DNA of 27,094 bases from JANPLD01 sp031426355. Its GTDB lineage: Bacteria > Pseudomonadota > Alphaproteobacteria > Rickettsiales > UBA8987. Shown one piece after another: positions 16,659 through 23,978 of this stretch (within the stretch, counting starts at the first letter, position 1; each line of letters starts with the position of its first letter). The DNA is taken from the NCBI GenBank assembly GCA_031426355.1, contig JANPLD010000133.1:1-27094 (forward strand), written 5' to 3'. The translations under genes were made by a program, and so were the position numbers. The notes beneath the pieces were generated by a model. It was not told the DNA's origin. It was given only the letters and a program-made list of their open reading frames with translations, and did not search any database.

Positions 16659-18287
16659 CTACTTCACTATAGGTTGATCTTCGAAAGTATGATACTGCGG
16701 TGGTGAAGGTAAAGTCCACTCTAATGTATCAGCGCCTTCGCCCCAAGGGTTATTTCCAGCCGCCTTACCCCATTTCAGTGCATAAAATACCACAAACAGG
16801 AAGAAGAAAGTTGAAGCAAGCGTTACGTAAGAACCAAGTGAGCTCACATAATTCCAGCCTGCATACGCATCAGGATAATCAGCATACCTGCGCGGCATAC
16901 CAGCTAAACCTAAAAAGTGCTGCGGGAAGAACGTTACGTTAGTTCCGATAAAAGTTGTCCAGAAATGCAGGTGACCTGCCCATTCAGGCATCATCTTACC
17001 CGACATTTTAGGGAACCAGAAATAGAACGCTGAGAACGCCCCGAACAACGCTCCTAAACTCATCACATAATGGAAATGCGCCACAACATAATATGTGTCA
17101 TGCATCGGTATATCCATACCCGCGTTAGCAAGCACAACACCTGTTACACCACCAACAACGAACAGGAATATGAAACCTATCGCAAACATCATCGGCGTTC
17201 TAAAGCTGATCGACCCACCCCACATTGTCGCGATCCATGAGAATATCTTGATACCCGTCGGCACCGCAATTATCATTGTTGCAACTGTGAAATAGAGCTT
17301 CGTATTAAGGCTCATACCAACCGTGAACATATGGTGCGCCCATACGATAAACCCAACAAAACCAATAGAACACATCGCGTATACCATTCCAAGATAACCA
17401 AATACCGGCTTCTTAGAGAATGTAGAAACAACCTGCGATATCACCCCGAACGCCGGAAGGATAATGATATAAACCTCAGGATGCCCGAAGAACCAGAATA
17501 AATGCTGGAATAATATAGGGTCACCGCCGCCTTCAGGTTTGAAGAAGTTAGTACCAAAATTCCTGTCAGTCAGCAACATCGTTATAGCTCCCGCAAGAAC
17601 CGGCAGCGCTAGAACAAGTAGAATAGCCGTTAAGAATATCGCCCATACAAAAAGTGGCATTTTATGAAGTGTCATGCCAGGCGCTCTCATATTAAGCACA
17701 GTAACTATAAAGTTTATCGCACCTAAAATTGAAGAGATACCAAGTATGTGAAGGCTCAAGATAGCAAAATCTATTGAGATATCAGCCTGCTCAGAAAGCG
17801 GAGGGTATATTGTCCAGCCGGTTCCAGGGCCACCTGCCGGGTCATAGTATAAAGCCAAACCTTTCCAAGCTTCAGTTCCATAATCATGGAATATGGCAGT
17901 CCAGTCAAAAGGCCATAATGCGCCAGTCATAAGAAGTATAAAACCCGGAACCATTAACCAGAAGCTGATATTGTTCATACGTGGGAAAGCCATATCCGGC
18001 GCGCCGATCTGAAGCGGCAGGAACCAGTTCCCGAATCCGCCTATCATCGAAGGCATGATCATGAAGAATACCATCAGAAGCGCATGCGCCGTGATAAGCG
18101 AGTTGAATAACTGATAATTCCCCTGGAACACCTGATCACCAGGCGCCTGCAATTCTGCCCTGAACCATACTGATATCGCGGCACTCACCAAACCCGCAAT
18201 TATACCGTAAATGATATACATTGTTCCGATATCTTTATGGTTAGTTGAAAATAACCATCTTTTCCATCCTTTAGGTGCGCCTTCCAT
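16659..18287 (-). CDS. ctaD: Cytochrome c oxidase subunit I (aa3 type)
   Basis: This is the catalytic subunit that reduces oxygen and pumps protons. The 542-residue membrane protein contains all key ligands: H68 (TAHALLMVFF) and H406 for low-spin heme a, H404 (AHFHYVMS) for heme a3, and H269, H318 and H319 for CuB. The GHPEVY motif places the cross-linked Tyr at 273 and the D-channel glutamate at 271, so this is an A1-type oxidase. K347 in PTGIKIFSW is the K-channel lysine. The start MEGAPKGWKRWLFSTNHKDIG is typical. It is the first gene of the minus-strand cluster. Subunit II is not upstream: the neighbouring gene is divergent. The leader carries a 12-base direct repeat. Confidence 0.97.
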   Translation of the reverse strand: MEGAPKGWKRWLFSTNHKDIGTMYIIYGIIAGLVSAAISVWFRAELQAPGDQVFQGNYQLFNSLITAHALLMVFFMIMPSMIGGFGNWFLPLQIGAPDMAFPRMNNISFWLMVPGFILLMTGALWPFDWTAIFHDYGTEAWKGLALYYDPAGGPGTGWTIYPPLSEQADISIDFAILSLHILGISSILGAINFIVTVLNMRAPGMTLHKMPLFVWAIFLTAILLVLALPVLAGAITMLLTDRNFGTNFFKPEGGGDPILFQHLFWFFGHPEVYIIILPAFGVISQVVSTFSKKPVFGYLGMVYAMCSIGFVGFIVWAHHMFTVGMSLNTKLYFTVATMIIAVPTGIKIFSWIATMWGGSISFRTPMMFAIGFIFLFVVGGVTGVVLANAGMDIPMHDTYYVVAHFHYVMSLGALFGAFSAFYFWFPKMSGKMMPEWAGHLHFWTTFIGTNVTFFPQHFLGLAGMPRRYADYPDAYAGWNYVSSLGSYVTLASTFFFLFVVFYALKWGKAAGNNPWGEGADTLEWTLPSPPQYHTFEDQPIVK

Positions 18288-18300
18288 ATCTTATAGTAAA

Positions 18301-18333
18301 TTAGTTGTTAGTATTTAGCCGTTAGTTGTTAGT
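18301..18333. repeat. Direct repeat TTAGTTGTTAGT in the ctaD leader
   Basis: TTAGTTGTTAGT occurs at 18301-18312 and 18322-18333, a 21-base period. The flanking sequence (18301-18319) is like the left arm of the inverted repeat before ctaE. In the ctaD transcript sense it reads as an A/C-rich CTAACAACTAA tract. Confidence 0.55.
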
Positions 18334-18380
18334 GAATTCCCATTTGAAATCAAGAAAATAATTATTTTGTAAAAAAATTC

Positions 18381-18434
18381 GAAGGTTTTTTCTCTCTGGG
18401 TCGTATCAGTTAATGAAGGGATAAAAAAACCTTC
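18381..18434 (+). repeat. 11-bp inverted repeat upstream of the secreted His-rich gene
   Basis: GAAGGTTTTTT (18381-18391) and AAAAAACCTTC (18424-18434) are perfect reverse complements separated by 32 bases, ending 18 bases before the ATG at 18453. As RNA it could form a stem near the start of the plus-strand gene, which lacks a visible Shine-Dalgarno. It could also serve as an operator in this divergent intergenic region. Confidence 0.5.
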
Positions 18435-18452
18435 ATAACTTATACAAAAACT

Positions 18453-18935
18453 ATGAAACTTAAATACATGATACCTGCTCTCGGAATAATATTATTCTCA
18501 GGAATAGCCAAGGCAGATAACGACACCCTATGCCGTGAATATGTTAAAACCATCAATATTGGCGGCAGAACGCAGCAGGGTTACGGCACAGCATGCCTGC
18601 AGGCAGACGGTTCATGGGAAATAGTTTCGGAAGATGACAACCTTGTCGCCATCAATCAGTCATACCCTCAGGATAACACCCAATACATAGTAAGAAGGGA
18701 GTATGTGAACACCAGTCCATTCACAATATCACTTTTTGGCAACCTTGGCGGGTTCAACCATGGCTATCACAGACATGACAGGTTTTGTGGTCACAGAGGA
18801 AGAGGTAATCATATTTCCTACAATACCTGGAATAATCATGGCCATAACAACTGGCACGGCAACAGAGGACATAGAGACAGAGACCATAGAGGCCATAGAG
18901 GTCATAGAGACAGAAGCCATGGAAACCATCACTAA
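18453..18935 (+). CDS. Exported surface-antigen-like protein with His-rich tail
   Basis: The 160-residue protein has an N-terminal signal peptide (MKLKYMIPALGIILFSGIAKA, cleaved before DND). It is followed by CREYVKTINIGGRTQQGYGT and ACLQADGSWEIV, a motif like that in Rickettsia 17-kDa-type surface antigens (CREY/F-x-GG-x-QxxYGTACxQxDGxW). From about residue 103 the sequence becomes His/Arg/Gly/Asn-rich, with repeated HRGHRDRDHRGHRG units and about 20 histidines in the last 58 residues, a likely metal-binding tail. It probably acts in the periplasm or outer membrane. It is divergent from ctaD and 71 bases upstream of the EF-hand gene on the same strand. No ribosome site is evident. The metal role is inferred from composition. 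Confidence 0.8.
   Translation: MKLKYMIPALGIILFSGIAKADNDTLCREYVKTINIGGRTQQGYGTACLQADGSWEIVSEDDNLVAINQSYPQDNTQYIVRREYVNTSPFTISLFGNLGGFNHGYHRHDRFCGHRGRGNHISYNTWNNHGHNNWHGNRGHRDRDHRGHRGHRDRSHGNHH
18864..18920 (+). repeat. Tandem 9-base repeats encoding the His-rich tail
   Basis: Units of the type CATAGAGAC, CATAGAGGC and CATAGAGGT recur with a nine-base period, encoding HRD/HRG tripeptides. The purine-rich repeats also keep another frame open. Such repeats can change copy number by slippage, altering tail length. Confidence 0.6.
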
Positions 18936-19006
18936 CCTTACAAATATTACCCTAATTTACTAACCTACTAATATACTAACCCAAACCTTAACCAATGGAG
19001 ATCACT

Positions 19007-19336
19007 ATGAGAAAACTATCATTACTTACTTTAACTGCTGCAACTTTAGTATTTACGGCAAATGCCTATGCTGGTCACGGCGGTAAATGCCATGGCAAAC
19101 ATGATGGCCATCACAAAGATAAATTCTTCACTGAAGTTGATGCCAATAAAGATGGCTCAATAACTAGAGAAGAACAGGCAACTTTCTCAGATAGAAAATT
19201 TAATGAGACAGATGCAAATGGTGATGGTAAAGTCACTAAAGAAGAAATGAAATCCCATTTCGAGAAAAAACGTGCGGAATGGAAAGCAAAAAGAGAAGCT
19301 GATAAAGGTACTAATAAATACCCTAAAGCTGACTAA
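19007..19336 (+). CDS. Exported EF-hand calcium-binding protein, His-rich
   Basis: This 109-residue protein has a signal peptide (MRKLSLLTLTAATLVFTANAYA), a His-rich linker (GHGGKCHGKHDGHHKDK), and two EF-hand loops, DANKDGSITREE and DANGDGKVTKEE, each with the Ca ligands at positions 1, 3, 5, 7, 9 and 12. A charged Lys/Glu helix follows. The ATG at 19007 is chosen because GGAG (18997-19000) lies six bases before it; an in-frame ATG at 18995 overlaps that site and would put four residues before the signal peptide. It probably works in the periplasm, binding Ca2+ and possibly transition metals through the His stretch. It sits 38 bases before the ECF sigma gene. Confidence 0.88.
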   Translation: MRKLSLLTLTAATLVFTANAYAGHGGKCHGKHDGHHKDKFFTEVDANKDGSITREEQATFSDRKFNETDANGDGKVTKEEMKSHFEKKRAEWKAKREADKGTNKYPKAD

Positions 19337-19374
19337 TTGCTGAAAGCGGCTCTGTGGCCGTTCATAACAAATAA

Positions 19375-19932
19375 ATGAATATGGCTACAGAGCTGCAAAA
19401 ACTTACCGACGAAGAACTTATGGAACTCATCCTGAACAGAAATGATAATGCGTTCGCGGAACTTGTCACAAGGCACGTCAAACAATTCTACTCTATCGCT
19501 TACCGAACTTTGTTTGACAAAAATGATGCCGAAGACGCCGTTCAGGAAGGTTTCCTTAAACTTTGGGATAAGCCCACTATGTGGAATCCTAATAAAGAAA
19601 CAAAATTTACCACATGGTTTTACAAAATAGTCATTAACCAATGTTACGATAATAATAAAAAGAAACGCCCGCTTAATTTAAATGATACGATGGAAGTAGC
19701 AGACGAATCAATAGATGTAGAAACTTCAATTGAAGATAAAGCTAAAATTCAGGCAGTTGAAGTTTACTTTAGGAAACTTCCAAAATCACAGCGTACTGCG
19801 GTAAATTTATGTTTTTACCAAGGCTTAAGTAATAATGAAGCAGCTGATGTGATGGGCTTAAAACTAAAAGCTTTGCAGTCTTTACTTATGAGAGCAAAAA
19901 CAACCTTGAAGGAAAAACTTCATAAATTCTAA
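19375..19932 (+). CDS. ECF-family RNA polymerase sigma factor
   Basis: The 185-residue cytoplasmic protein has sigma region 2 (LVTRHVKQFYSIAYRTLFDK, then DAEDAVQEGFLKLWDK, then FTTWFYKIVINQCYD) and region 4 (FRKLPKSQRTAVNLCFYQGL, NNEAADVMGLKLKALQSLLM, RAKTTLKEKL) joined by an acidic linker. There is no region 1.1 or 3, as expected for the extracytoplasmic function group. Two possible starts lie at 19375 and 19381; neither has a clear ribosome site. The following genes encode a small membrane protein and a periplasmic sensor, a Cnr-like order of sigma, anti-sigma and sensor. It would be released to redirect transcription when the sensor perceives an envelope signal. The signal is not known from sequence. 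Confidence 0.92.
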   Translation: MNMATELQKLTDEELMELILNRNDNAFAELVTRHVKQFYSIAYRTLFDKNDAEDAVQEGFLKLWDKPTMWNPNKETKFTTWFYKIVINQCYDNNKKKRPLNLNDTMEVADESIDVETSIEDKAKIQAVEVYFRKLPKSQRTAVNLCFYQGLSNNEAADVMGLKLKALQSLLMRAKTTLKEKLHKF

Positions 19933-19946
19933 TCGGTAAAATAAAT

Positions 19947-20252
19947 ATGAAAAATGGAAATTACATGAATGACGAAATACTGGATAGGCTTCTTAACGCC
20001 AGAAAGTTCGAACCTGCCAATGATAACCTTGCTTATAGGATAATAACAAAAGCCAAGAATAGAAGTTGGATGAACGATCAGGTTTCAATATGGGATCTGG
20101 TTAAAGGATTCTTATCACCTAAACAGGCTTTCGCCATGGCAATAGCATTAATTGTCGGTCTTTATGTTGGTGGAATGCTTACCCAATCAGCAACTGCTGA
20201 TTCTGAATATCAGGTCAGCTCATTTTTAGAAATTAACGGAGACCCATTATGA
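19947..20252 (+). CDS. Small single-pass membrane protein, anti-sigma candidate
   Basis: The 101-residue protein has a cytoplasmic N-terminal part (NDEILDRLLNARKFEPANDN, then LAYRIITKAKN) and one membrane helix (about 72-90, FAMAIALIVGLYVGGML), with a short outside tail. This fits a minimal anti-sigma factor that holds an ECF sigma factor at the membrane. It starts 14 bases after the sigma gene and overlaps the sensor gene by four bases. The start could also be the ATG at 19965, with GGA seven bases before it. No zinc HxxxCxxC anti-sigma motif is present. The call rests mostly on position and topology. Confidence 0.65.
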   Translation: MKNGNYMNDEILDRLLNARKFEPANDNLAYRIITKAKNRSWMNDQVSIWDLVKGFLSPKQAFAMAIALIVGLYVGGMLTQSATADSEYQVSSFLEINGDPL

Positions 20253-20710
20253 AATTCAGATTAAGGAACAGACACCTCCTATTCATGTCACTGGTTATAA
20301 ACCTGTTTTTAGTAGGCATATTATTCGGCAATGTTATGAAGCCACCCTTCCCGCCTCACAAAAAACATCATGACCGCATGAGTTTTGAAGGCTTAGCAAA
20401 AAACCTCCCTGAAGATAAAGCCCAATTGATCAAAGATGAAATGGAAAGCCTACGCTCTAATAATAATAAGATATTTGATGAGATGAAAAAATCCCGCAAA
20501 GAAATAATAAAAGCCCTAACCGCTGAAGAGTTTGACCCTGAAGAATACCACGATGCAATTTCCGACATGAACGAGATAAGAAACAACATGATGGAGAATT
20601 TCTCCGATGCTATCAGCTCCGTTGCTAACGAGCTTTCCTACGAAGAACGCAAAACCCTAGCTAAAAATTTGAAAGAAATGGAACCAAGAAGAGGTAAATG
20701 GGGAAAATAA
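20249..20710 (+). CDS. Periplasmic metal-sensor-like protein (Spy/CnrX type)
   Basis: The 153-residue protein has an N-terminal membrane anchor (LLFMSLVINLFLVGILFGNV) and a periplasmic, highly helical charged domain that begins PPFPPHKKHHDRM. Helical stretches such as LPEDKAQLIKDEMESL and YHDAISDMNEIRNNMMENFS match the heavy-metal-resistance/Spy-CpxP helical hairpin family that includes the CnrX and ZraP sensors. It would contact the anti-sigma protein and relay an envelope or metal signal. The His/Met-rich start of the domain could bind metal. The ATGA overlap with the previous gene (20249-20252) implies translational coupling. The next gene converges after only 14 bases and no terminator hairpin is seen. 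Confidence 0.78.
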   Translation: MKFRLRNRHLLFMSLVINLFLVGILFGNVMKPPFPPHKKHHDRMSFEGLAKNLPEDKAQLIKDEMESLRSNNNKIFDEMKKSRKEIIKALTAEEFDPEEYHDAISDMNEIRNNMMENFSDAISSVANELSYEERKTLAKNLKEMEPRRGKWGK

Positions 20711-20724
20711 TTTAGAACAATCGC

Positions 20725-21219
20725 CTAACCAAAAACACCAAACAGCATTACAACTGCCATAATACCCATACCGACATTTTCAATGATACTTACTGTGCTT
20801 AACGGCACATTAAGAACAGTACCAAGACAAGCGCATCTTAAATTCATACCAGAAAAAACACTTTTTATTACACCAACCGCGCTTACTGACATTAGAATTA
20901 TAGTCACTAAACATGTCATAAAATGTAAGTATCCACTTAAGTACAATAACCCAAGCGTAAGCTCAATAAACGGATATGCATAAGCGTACTCTCTTTTTCT
21001 CTTCGCAATAATGTCATACATCTGAAAACCATCTGCAAAGCCTTTCAGGTTAAACAACTTGAACATGGCAAATAACAGGAAGAACAATCCCATGAAATAA
21101 TTGGCGAAATGCCTCAAATGGAACTCAGAGTGCGCAGCCTCAATTGCTGAAGCGCCCAGAATAATAGCTAAAATAATTATTAATAAAGGAAGATAATTGC
21201 TTCTGTTATTGTCTTCCAA
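20725..21219 (-). CDS. MauE/DoxX-like redox-associated membrane protein
   Basis: The 164-residue protein has four or five membrane helices and the MauE-type features FANYFMGLFFLLFAMFKLF, IELTLGLLYLSGYL and a C129-A-C131-LG pair in GMNLRCACLGTVLNVPLSTV. MauE proteins are thought to support disulfide or redox maturation of exported proteins; the CxC pair here could pass electrons or bind metal. The start appears to be TTG (21219-21217), with GAGG five bases upstream; no ATG exists before the second helix. It is the last of a three-gene minus-strand group and ends 14 bases from the converging metal-sensor gene. Confidence 0.75.
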   Translation of the reverse strand: MEDNNRSNYLPLLIIILAIILGASAIEAAHSEFHLRHFANYFMGLFFLLFAMFKLFNLKGFADGFQMYDIIAKRKREYAYAYPFIELTLGLLYLSGYLHFMTCLVTIILMSVSAVGVIKSVFSGMNLRCACLGTVLNVPLSTVSIIENVGMGIMAVVMLFGVFG

Positions 21220-21226
21220 AATTACC

Positions 21227-21424
21227 TCAGATTATATTTTTTTCATCAACAAATTTTGCAGAATGCGGATTCGCCAGCATTTTGCAGTATGATGATCTCT
21301 CAATAGTTGTTGAAGCGGTTTTACACCTGTTCTTCAGATTAGCCAGCTTGGCTGGCGAGCAGGCGTATGAATTCAAACCTGCCACGCAAACCGCTAAAAA
21401 TATAATGAAGGCTAATGATCTCAT
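21227..21424 (-). CDS. Small exported Cys-containing protein, unknown
   Basis: The 65-residue product starts MRSLAFIIFLAVCVAGLNSY, a signal peptide or lipoprotein-like leader, followed by a 40-odd residue mature part with three cysteines (ACSPAKLANLKNRC and SSYCKMLANPHSAKF). No family is recognised. An AAGG ribosome-like site lies about ten bases before the ATG. It is spaced seven bases from the MauE-like gene, so a partner or substrate of that redox protein is plausible but only inferred. The in-frame coding over this compact operon supports a real gene. Confidence 0.6.
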   Translation of the reverse strand: MRSLAFIIFLAVCVAGLNSYACSPAKLANLKNRCKTASTTIERSSYCKMLANPHSAKFVDEKNII

Positions 21425-21432
21425 TAAAACTA

Positions 21433-21621
21433 CTACCTTTTCTTATTCTTGATTTTTGCGATGATATTAGTAAGGGAAAGGAAGCTGGTTATTACAGATG
21501 CATAAACTAAAAGAGTTATTGCAACATCGCTGTTTCTGCTAGGGAAACCTTTCGCGATTATCATATAAGTAATTAATAAGAAAACGATTGCGTTACAAGC
21601 TATTGCGATATTTTTTATCAT
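21433..21621 (-). CDS. Small two-helix membrane protein, unknown
   Basis: The 62-residue protein has two hydrophobic helices (IACNAIVFLLITYMIIAKGF and DVAITLLVYASVITSFLSLT) joined by a short polar turn and a basic tail (KIKNKKR). It is not recognised. AGAGGG lies close before the ATG, and the next gene begins eight bases after its stop, so this is the first gene of the MauE-like operon. A weak promoter candidate on the minus strand (TTGACG at 21699-21694, 17 bases before CACTAT at 21676-21671) may drive it. Confidence 0.6.
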   Translation of the reverse strand: MIKNIAIACNAIVFLLITYMIIAKGFPSRNSDVAITLLVYASVITSFLSLTNIIAKIKNKKR

Positions 21622-21802
21622 ATACCCTCTAAATGGTTAACTTAATAATGCGGGACTATTTATATGAAAAATAGTGAATAGAAAAGCACTTTCCGTCAAT
21701 ATAGCTAATTATTGGTAATTTTATGAAATCATAATGGGTTTTTTATATTACCTGTAAGAGTATGAGCGGTTATGTTTAACAATCCTCCTAACTTGGCTTC
21801 GC

Positions 21803-23977
21803 ATGGGCAACAGAACGATCAAAAGCAGATTATCCAAATTTTTTAAAAGCAGGGTCAGCTTGCAAAATTCCCTACAAAGATATCGCGATATATTACAAGC
21901 TATCCCAGTGGCCGTCTATACAACTGATGCTGATGGTATAATAACCTTCTATAATGAAGCTGCCGCCACCCTATGGGGCAAACGCCCGGTTATAGGCAAA
22001 GATGAATGGCATGGCGATGCTAAAATATATCTACCAGACGGCACACCACTCCCTCATGAACAGTGTCCTATGGCCATCACCTTGAAAGAAAACCGACCAG
22101 TTAGAGGTTTAGAAGTAATTCTTGAAAGGCCGGATGGTACTAATATACCCCTCCTGCCCTATCTAACCCCTATCATTGATGAAAAAGGCAACCTCACCGG
22201 AGCGCTCAATATATTAATAGATATCAGTGAACGCAGAAATAATGAAATGTCAATAGAGCGCCGCAACAAATGGCTCAAATTACTTTCTGAAACATCTGAA
22301 GCTCTTTCTCAGGCATCTGACCCGAAAGAGATGATGGATACAATATTTTCGAAAATTTTCCCTCATATAGATGCAGATATTTCTTTCAATTATACTGTGG
22401 AAGGAAAAAATACTCGGGCTTATCTCCAGCTTGAATCATCAGAAGGGATCGACGAACAGACAAAGCAAGACTTTGCAACACTAAACTTTGGGCAAGCGGT
22501 CTGTGGCACTACCGCAAAAGACAGGAATATTACCATACTTAATAATATGCAGAGTGATACTGACCCTAAAGCTGAAGGCCTGCGTAAACTTGGAGTACGA
22601 GCATATATATGCCAGTCACTAATGGCAGGTAATGAGATCCTCGGAACACTTTCATTTGGCTCACGTAAAAAAGATAAATTTGAATCTGACGAGATTGAAT
22701 TCATCAAAACCATCGGCCATTATGTTGCAACAGCAAAAAAAAGATTACGTGATGAACGCAACCTGAAAGAAAGTGAAGCACGCGCATTAGAGCTTGCTCG
22801 CAACGCTGAAGCTGCAAATATCGCCAAGTCAGACTTCCTCGCCAATATGAGCCATGAGATAAGAACACCCATGAATGCCATCGTTGGCCTTACCAACATT
22901 CTTGATAACCAGATAATGGACGCCTCAAAACAGAAAGAGCTATTTAAAACCCTCAAGGAAAGCTCTAAACAACTCCTCGAACTTATAAATGACGTCCTTG
23001 ATATAAGTAAAATCGAGAGTGAAAATTTTGAACTTGAAATAATACCGCTTGACCTTGATGAGATCATCAACGAAATAATCAGCATTCATAATGTTAAGGC
23101 AACGGAGAAAAACCTTCCTTTAAAGATAGAGTATCTCACAAAACCAGAAACACAGTTTATTGGTGACCCACTCAGGATAAAACAGATACTTATGAATCTG
23201 GTAAGTAACGCTATTAAATTCACCAGCAAAGGCAGCGTAACTATACAGATTGATTGCCAGCCTTCAAAAGATAATGAAAAATCGGCTATCTGCATAAATG
23301 TAATTGATACCGGCATCGGTATTCAAGAAGGCCATTTAAACAACATCTTCGGCAAATTTAATCAGGCCGATAATTCTATGACCCGCAAATATGGTGGCAC
23401 TGGCCTTGGCCTTGCCATAAGTAAAAAACTTATAGAAGCAATGAATGGCCATATTGAAGTTTCCAGCGTTTACGAACAAGGTTCACGCTTCAGCATAACC
23501 TTACTACTTCCAATTAAAAAAGATTCAAAAGCCCAAGCACCTTTCGGTAATTACGAACAAATAAAAGGAGCTTTAGATAAAACCCACGTTCTTTTAGTTG
23601 AGGATTACGCCGCAAATATAATGGTCGCAACAGTATTGCTTCAGCAATTAGGATGCACCTATTCACTCGCTGAAAACGGCATGCAAGCGCTTGAAAAAGT
23701 TAAAGCTGAGAATTTTGATATAGTATTGATGGATGTTCAGATGCCCTTAATGGACGGCTTTGAAACTACTAACCAGATACGCATATGGGAGAAGAAAAAC
23801 AATAAATATCCGCTTCCAATTATAGGTATAACCGCCCATGTTCTCGCTGGTGACCGTGAAAAATGCATAGATGCTGGAATGAATGATTATATAGCAAAAC
23901 CATTCCAGGTTACCGAACTAAAAGAAAAGATCGCCTTTTATGCTCATAAGCCTGACAAGTTATCTTCAAAATTATAA
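21803..23977 (+). CDS. Soluble hybrid sensor histidine kinase (PAS-GAF-HisKA-HATPase-REC)
   Basis: The 724-residue protein has no membrane segment. In order: a PAS domain (about 25-145, RYRDILQAIPVAVYTTDADG), a GAF domain (about 165-310), a HisKA domain with the phosphorylated His351 (FLANMSHEIRTPMNAIVGL), a HATPase domain with N box NLVSNAIKFT, DTGIGI and GGTGLGLAIS, and a receiver domain with acceptor D644 (IVLMDVQMPLMDG) and the conserved Lys in YIAKPF. It senses a cytoplasmic signal and passes phosphate from His351 to Asp644; a histidine phosphotransfer protein would be needed next. No response regulator, HPt protein or output domain is near, so it is an orphan. Upstream of ATG 21803 an in-frame stop and no other good start are found; the ribosome site is weak. 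Confidence 0.95.
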   Translation: MGNRTIKSRLSKFFKSRVSLQNSLQRYRDILQAIPVAVYTTDADGIITFYNEAAATLWGKRPVIGKDEWHGDAKIYLPDGTPLPHEQCPMAITLKENRPVRGLEVILERPDGTNIPLLPYLTPIIDEKGNLTGALNILIDISERRNNEMSIERRNKWLKLLSETSEALSQASDPKEMMDTIFSKIFPHIDADISFNYTVEGKNTRAYLQLESSEGIDEQTKQDFATLNFGQAVCGTTAKDRNITILNNMQSDTDPKAEGLRKLGVRAYICQSLMAGNEILGTLSFGSRKKDKFESDEIEFIKTIGHYVATAKKRLRDERNLKESEARALELARNAEAANIAKSDFLANMSHEIRTPMNAIVGLTNILDNQIMDASKQKELFKTLKESSKQLLELINDVLDISKIESENFELEIIPLDLDEIINEIISIHNVKATEKNLPLKIEYLTKPETQFIGDPLRIKQILMNLVSNAIKFTSKGSVTIQIDCQPSKDNEKSAICINVIDTGIGIQEGHLNNIFGKFNQADNSMTRKYGGTGLGLAISKKLIEAMNGHIEVSSVYEQGSRFSITLLLPIKKDSKAQAPFGNYEQIKGALDKTHVLLVEDYAANIMVATVLLQQLGCTYSLAENGMQALEKVKAENFDIVLMDVQMPLMDGFETTNQIRIWEKKNNKYPLPIIGITAHVLAGDREKCIDAGMNDYIAKPFQVTELKEKIAFYAHKPDKLSSKL

Positions 23978-23978
23978 T

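Noticed and set aside
18736..18963. Second open frame overlapping the His-rich tail
   Set aside because: The product is a Thr/Glu/Ile repeat arising from the nine-base DNA repeats in another frame; the signal-peptide-bearing frame is the real gene.
19340..19365. Hairpin between the EF-hand and sigma genes
   Set aside because: Only a four-base CGGC/GCCG stem and no T-run follow, too weak for a terminator or attenuator call.
21671..21699. Sigma-70 promoter TTGACG/CACTAT before the MauE-like operon
   Set aside because: The -35 is good but the -10 matches only three of six bases; mentioned in the gene entry but not listed as a feature.
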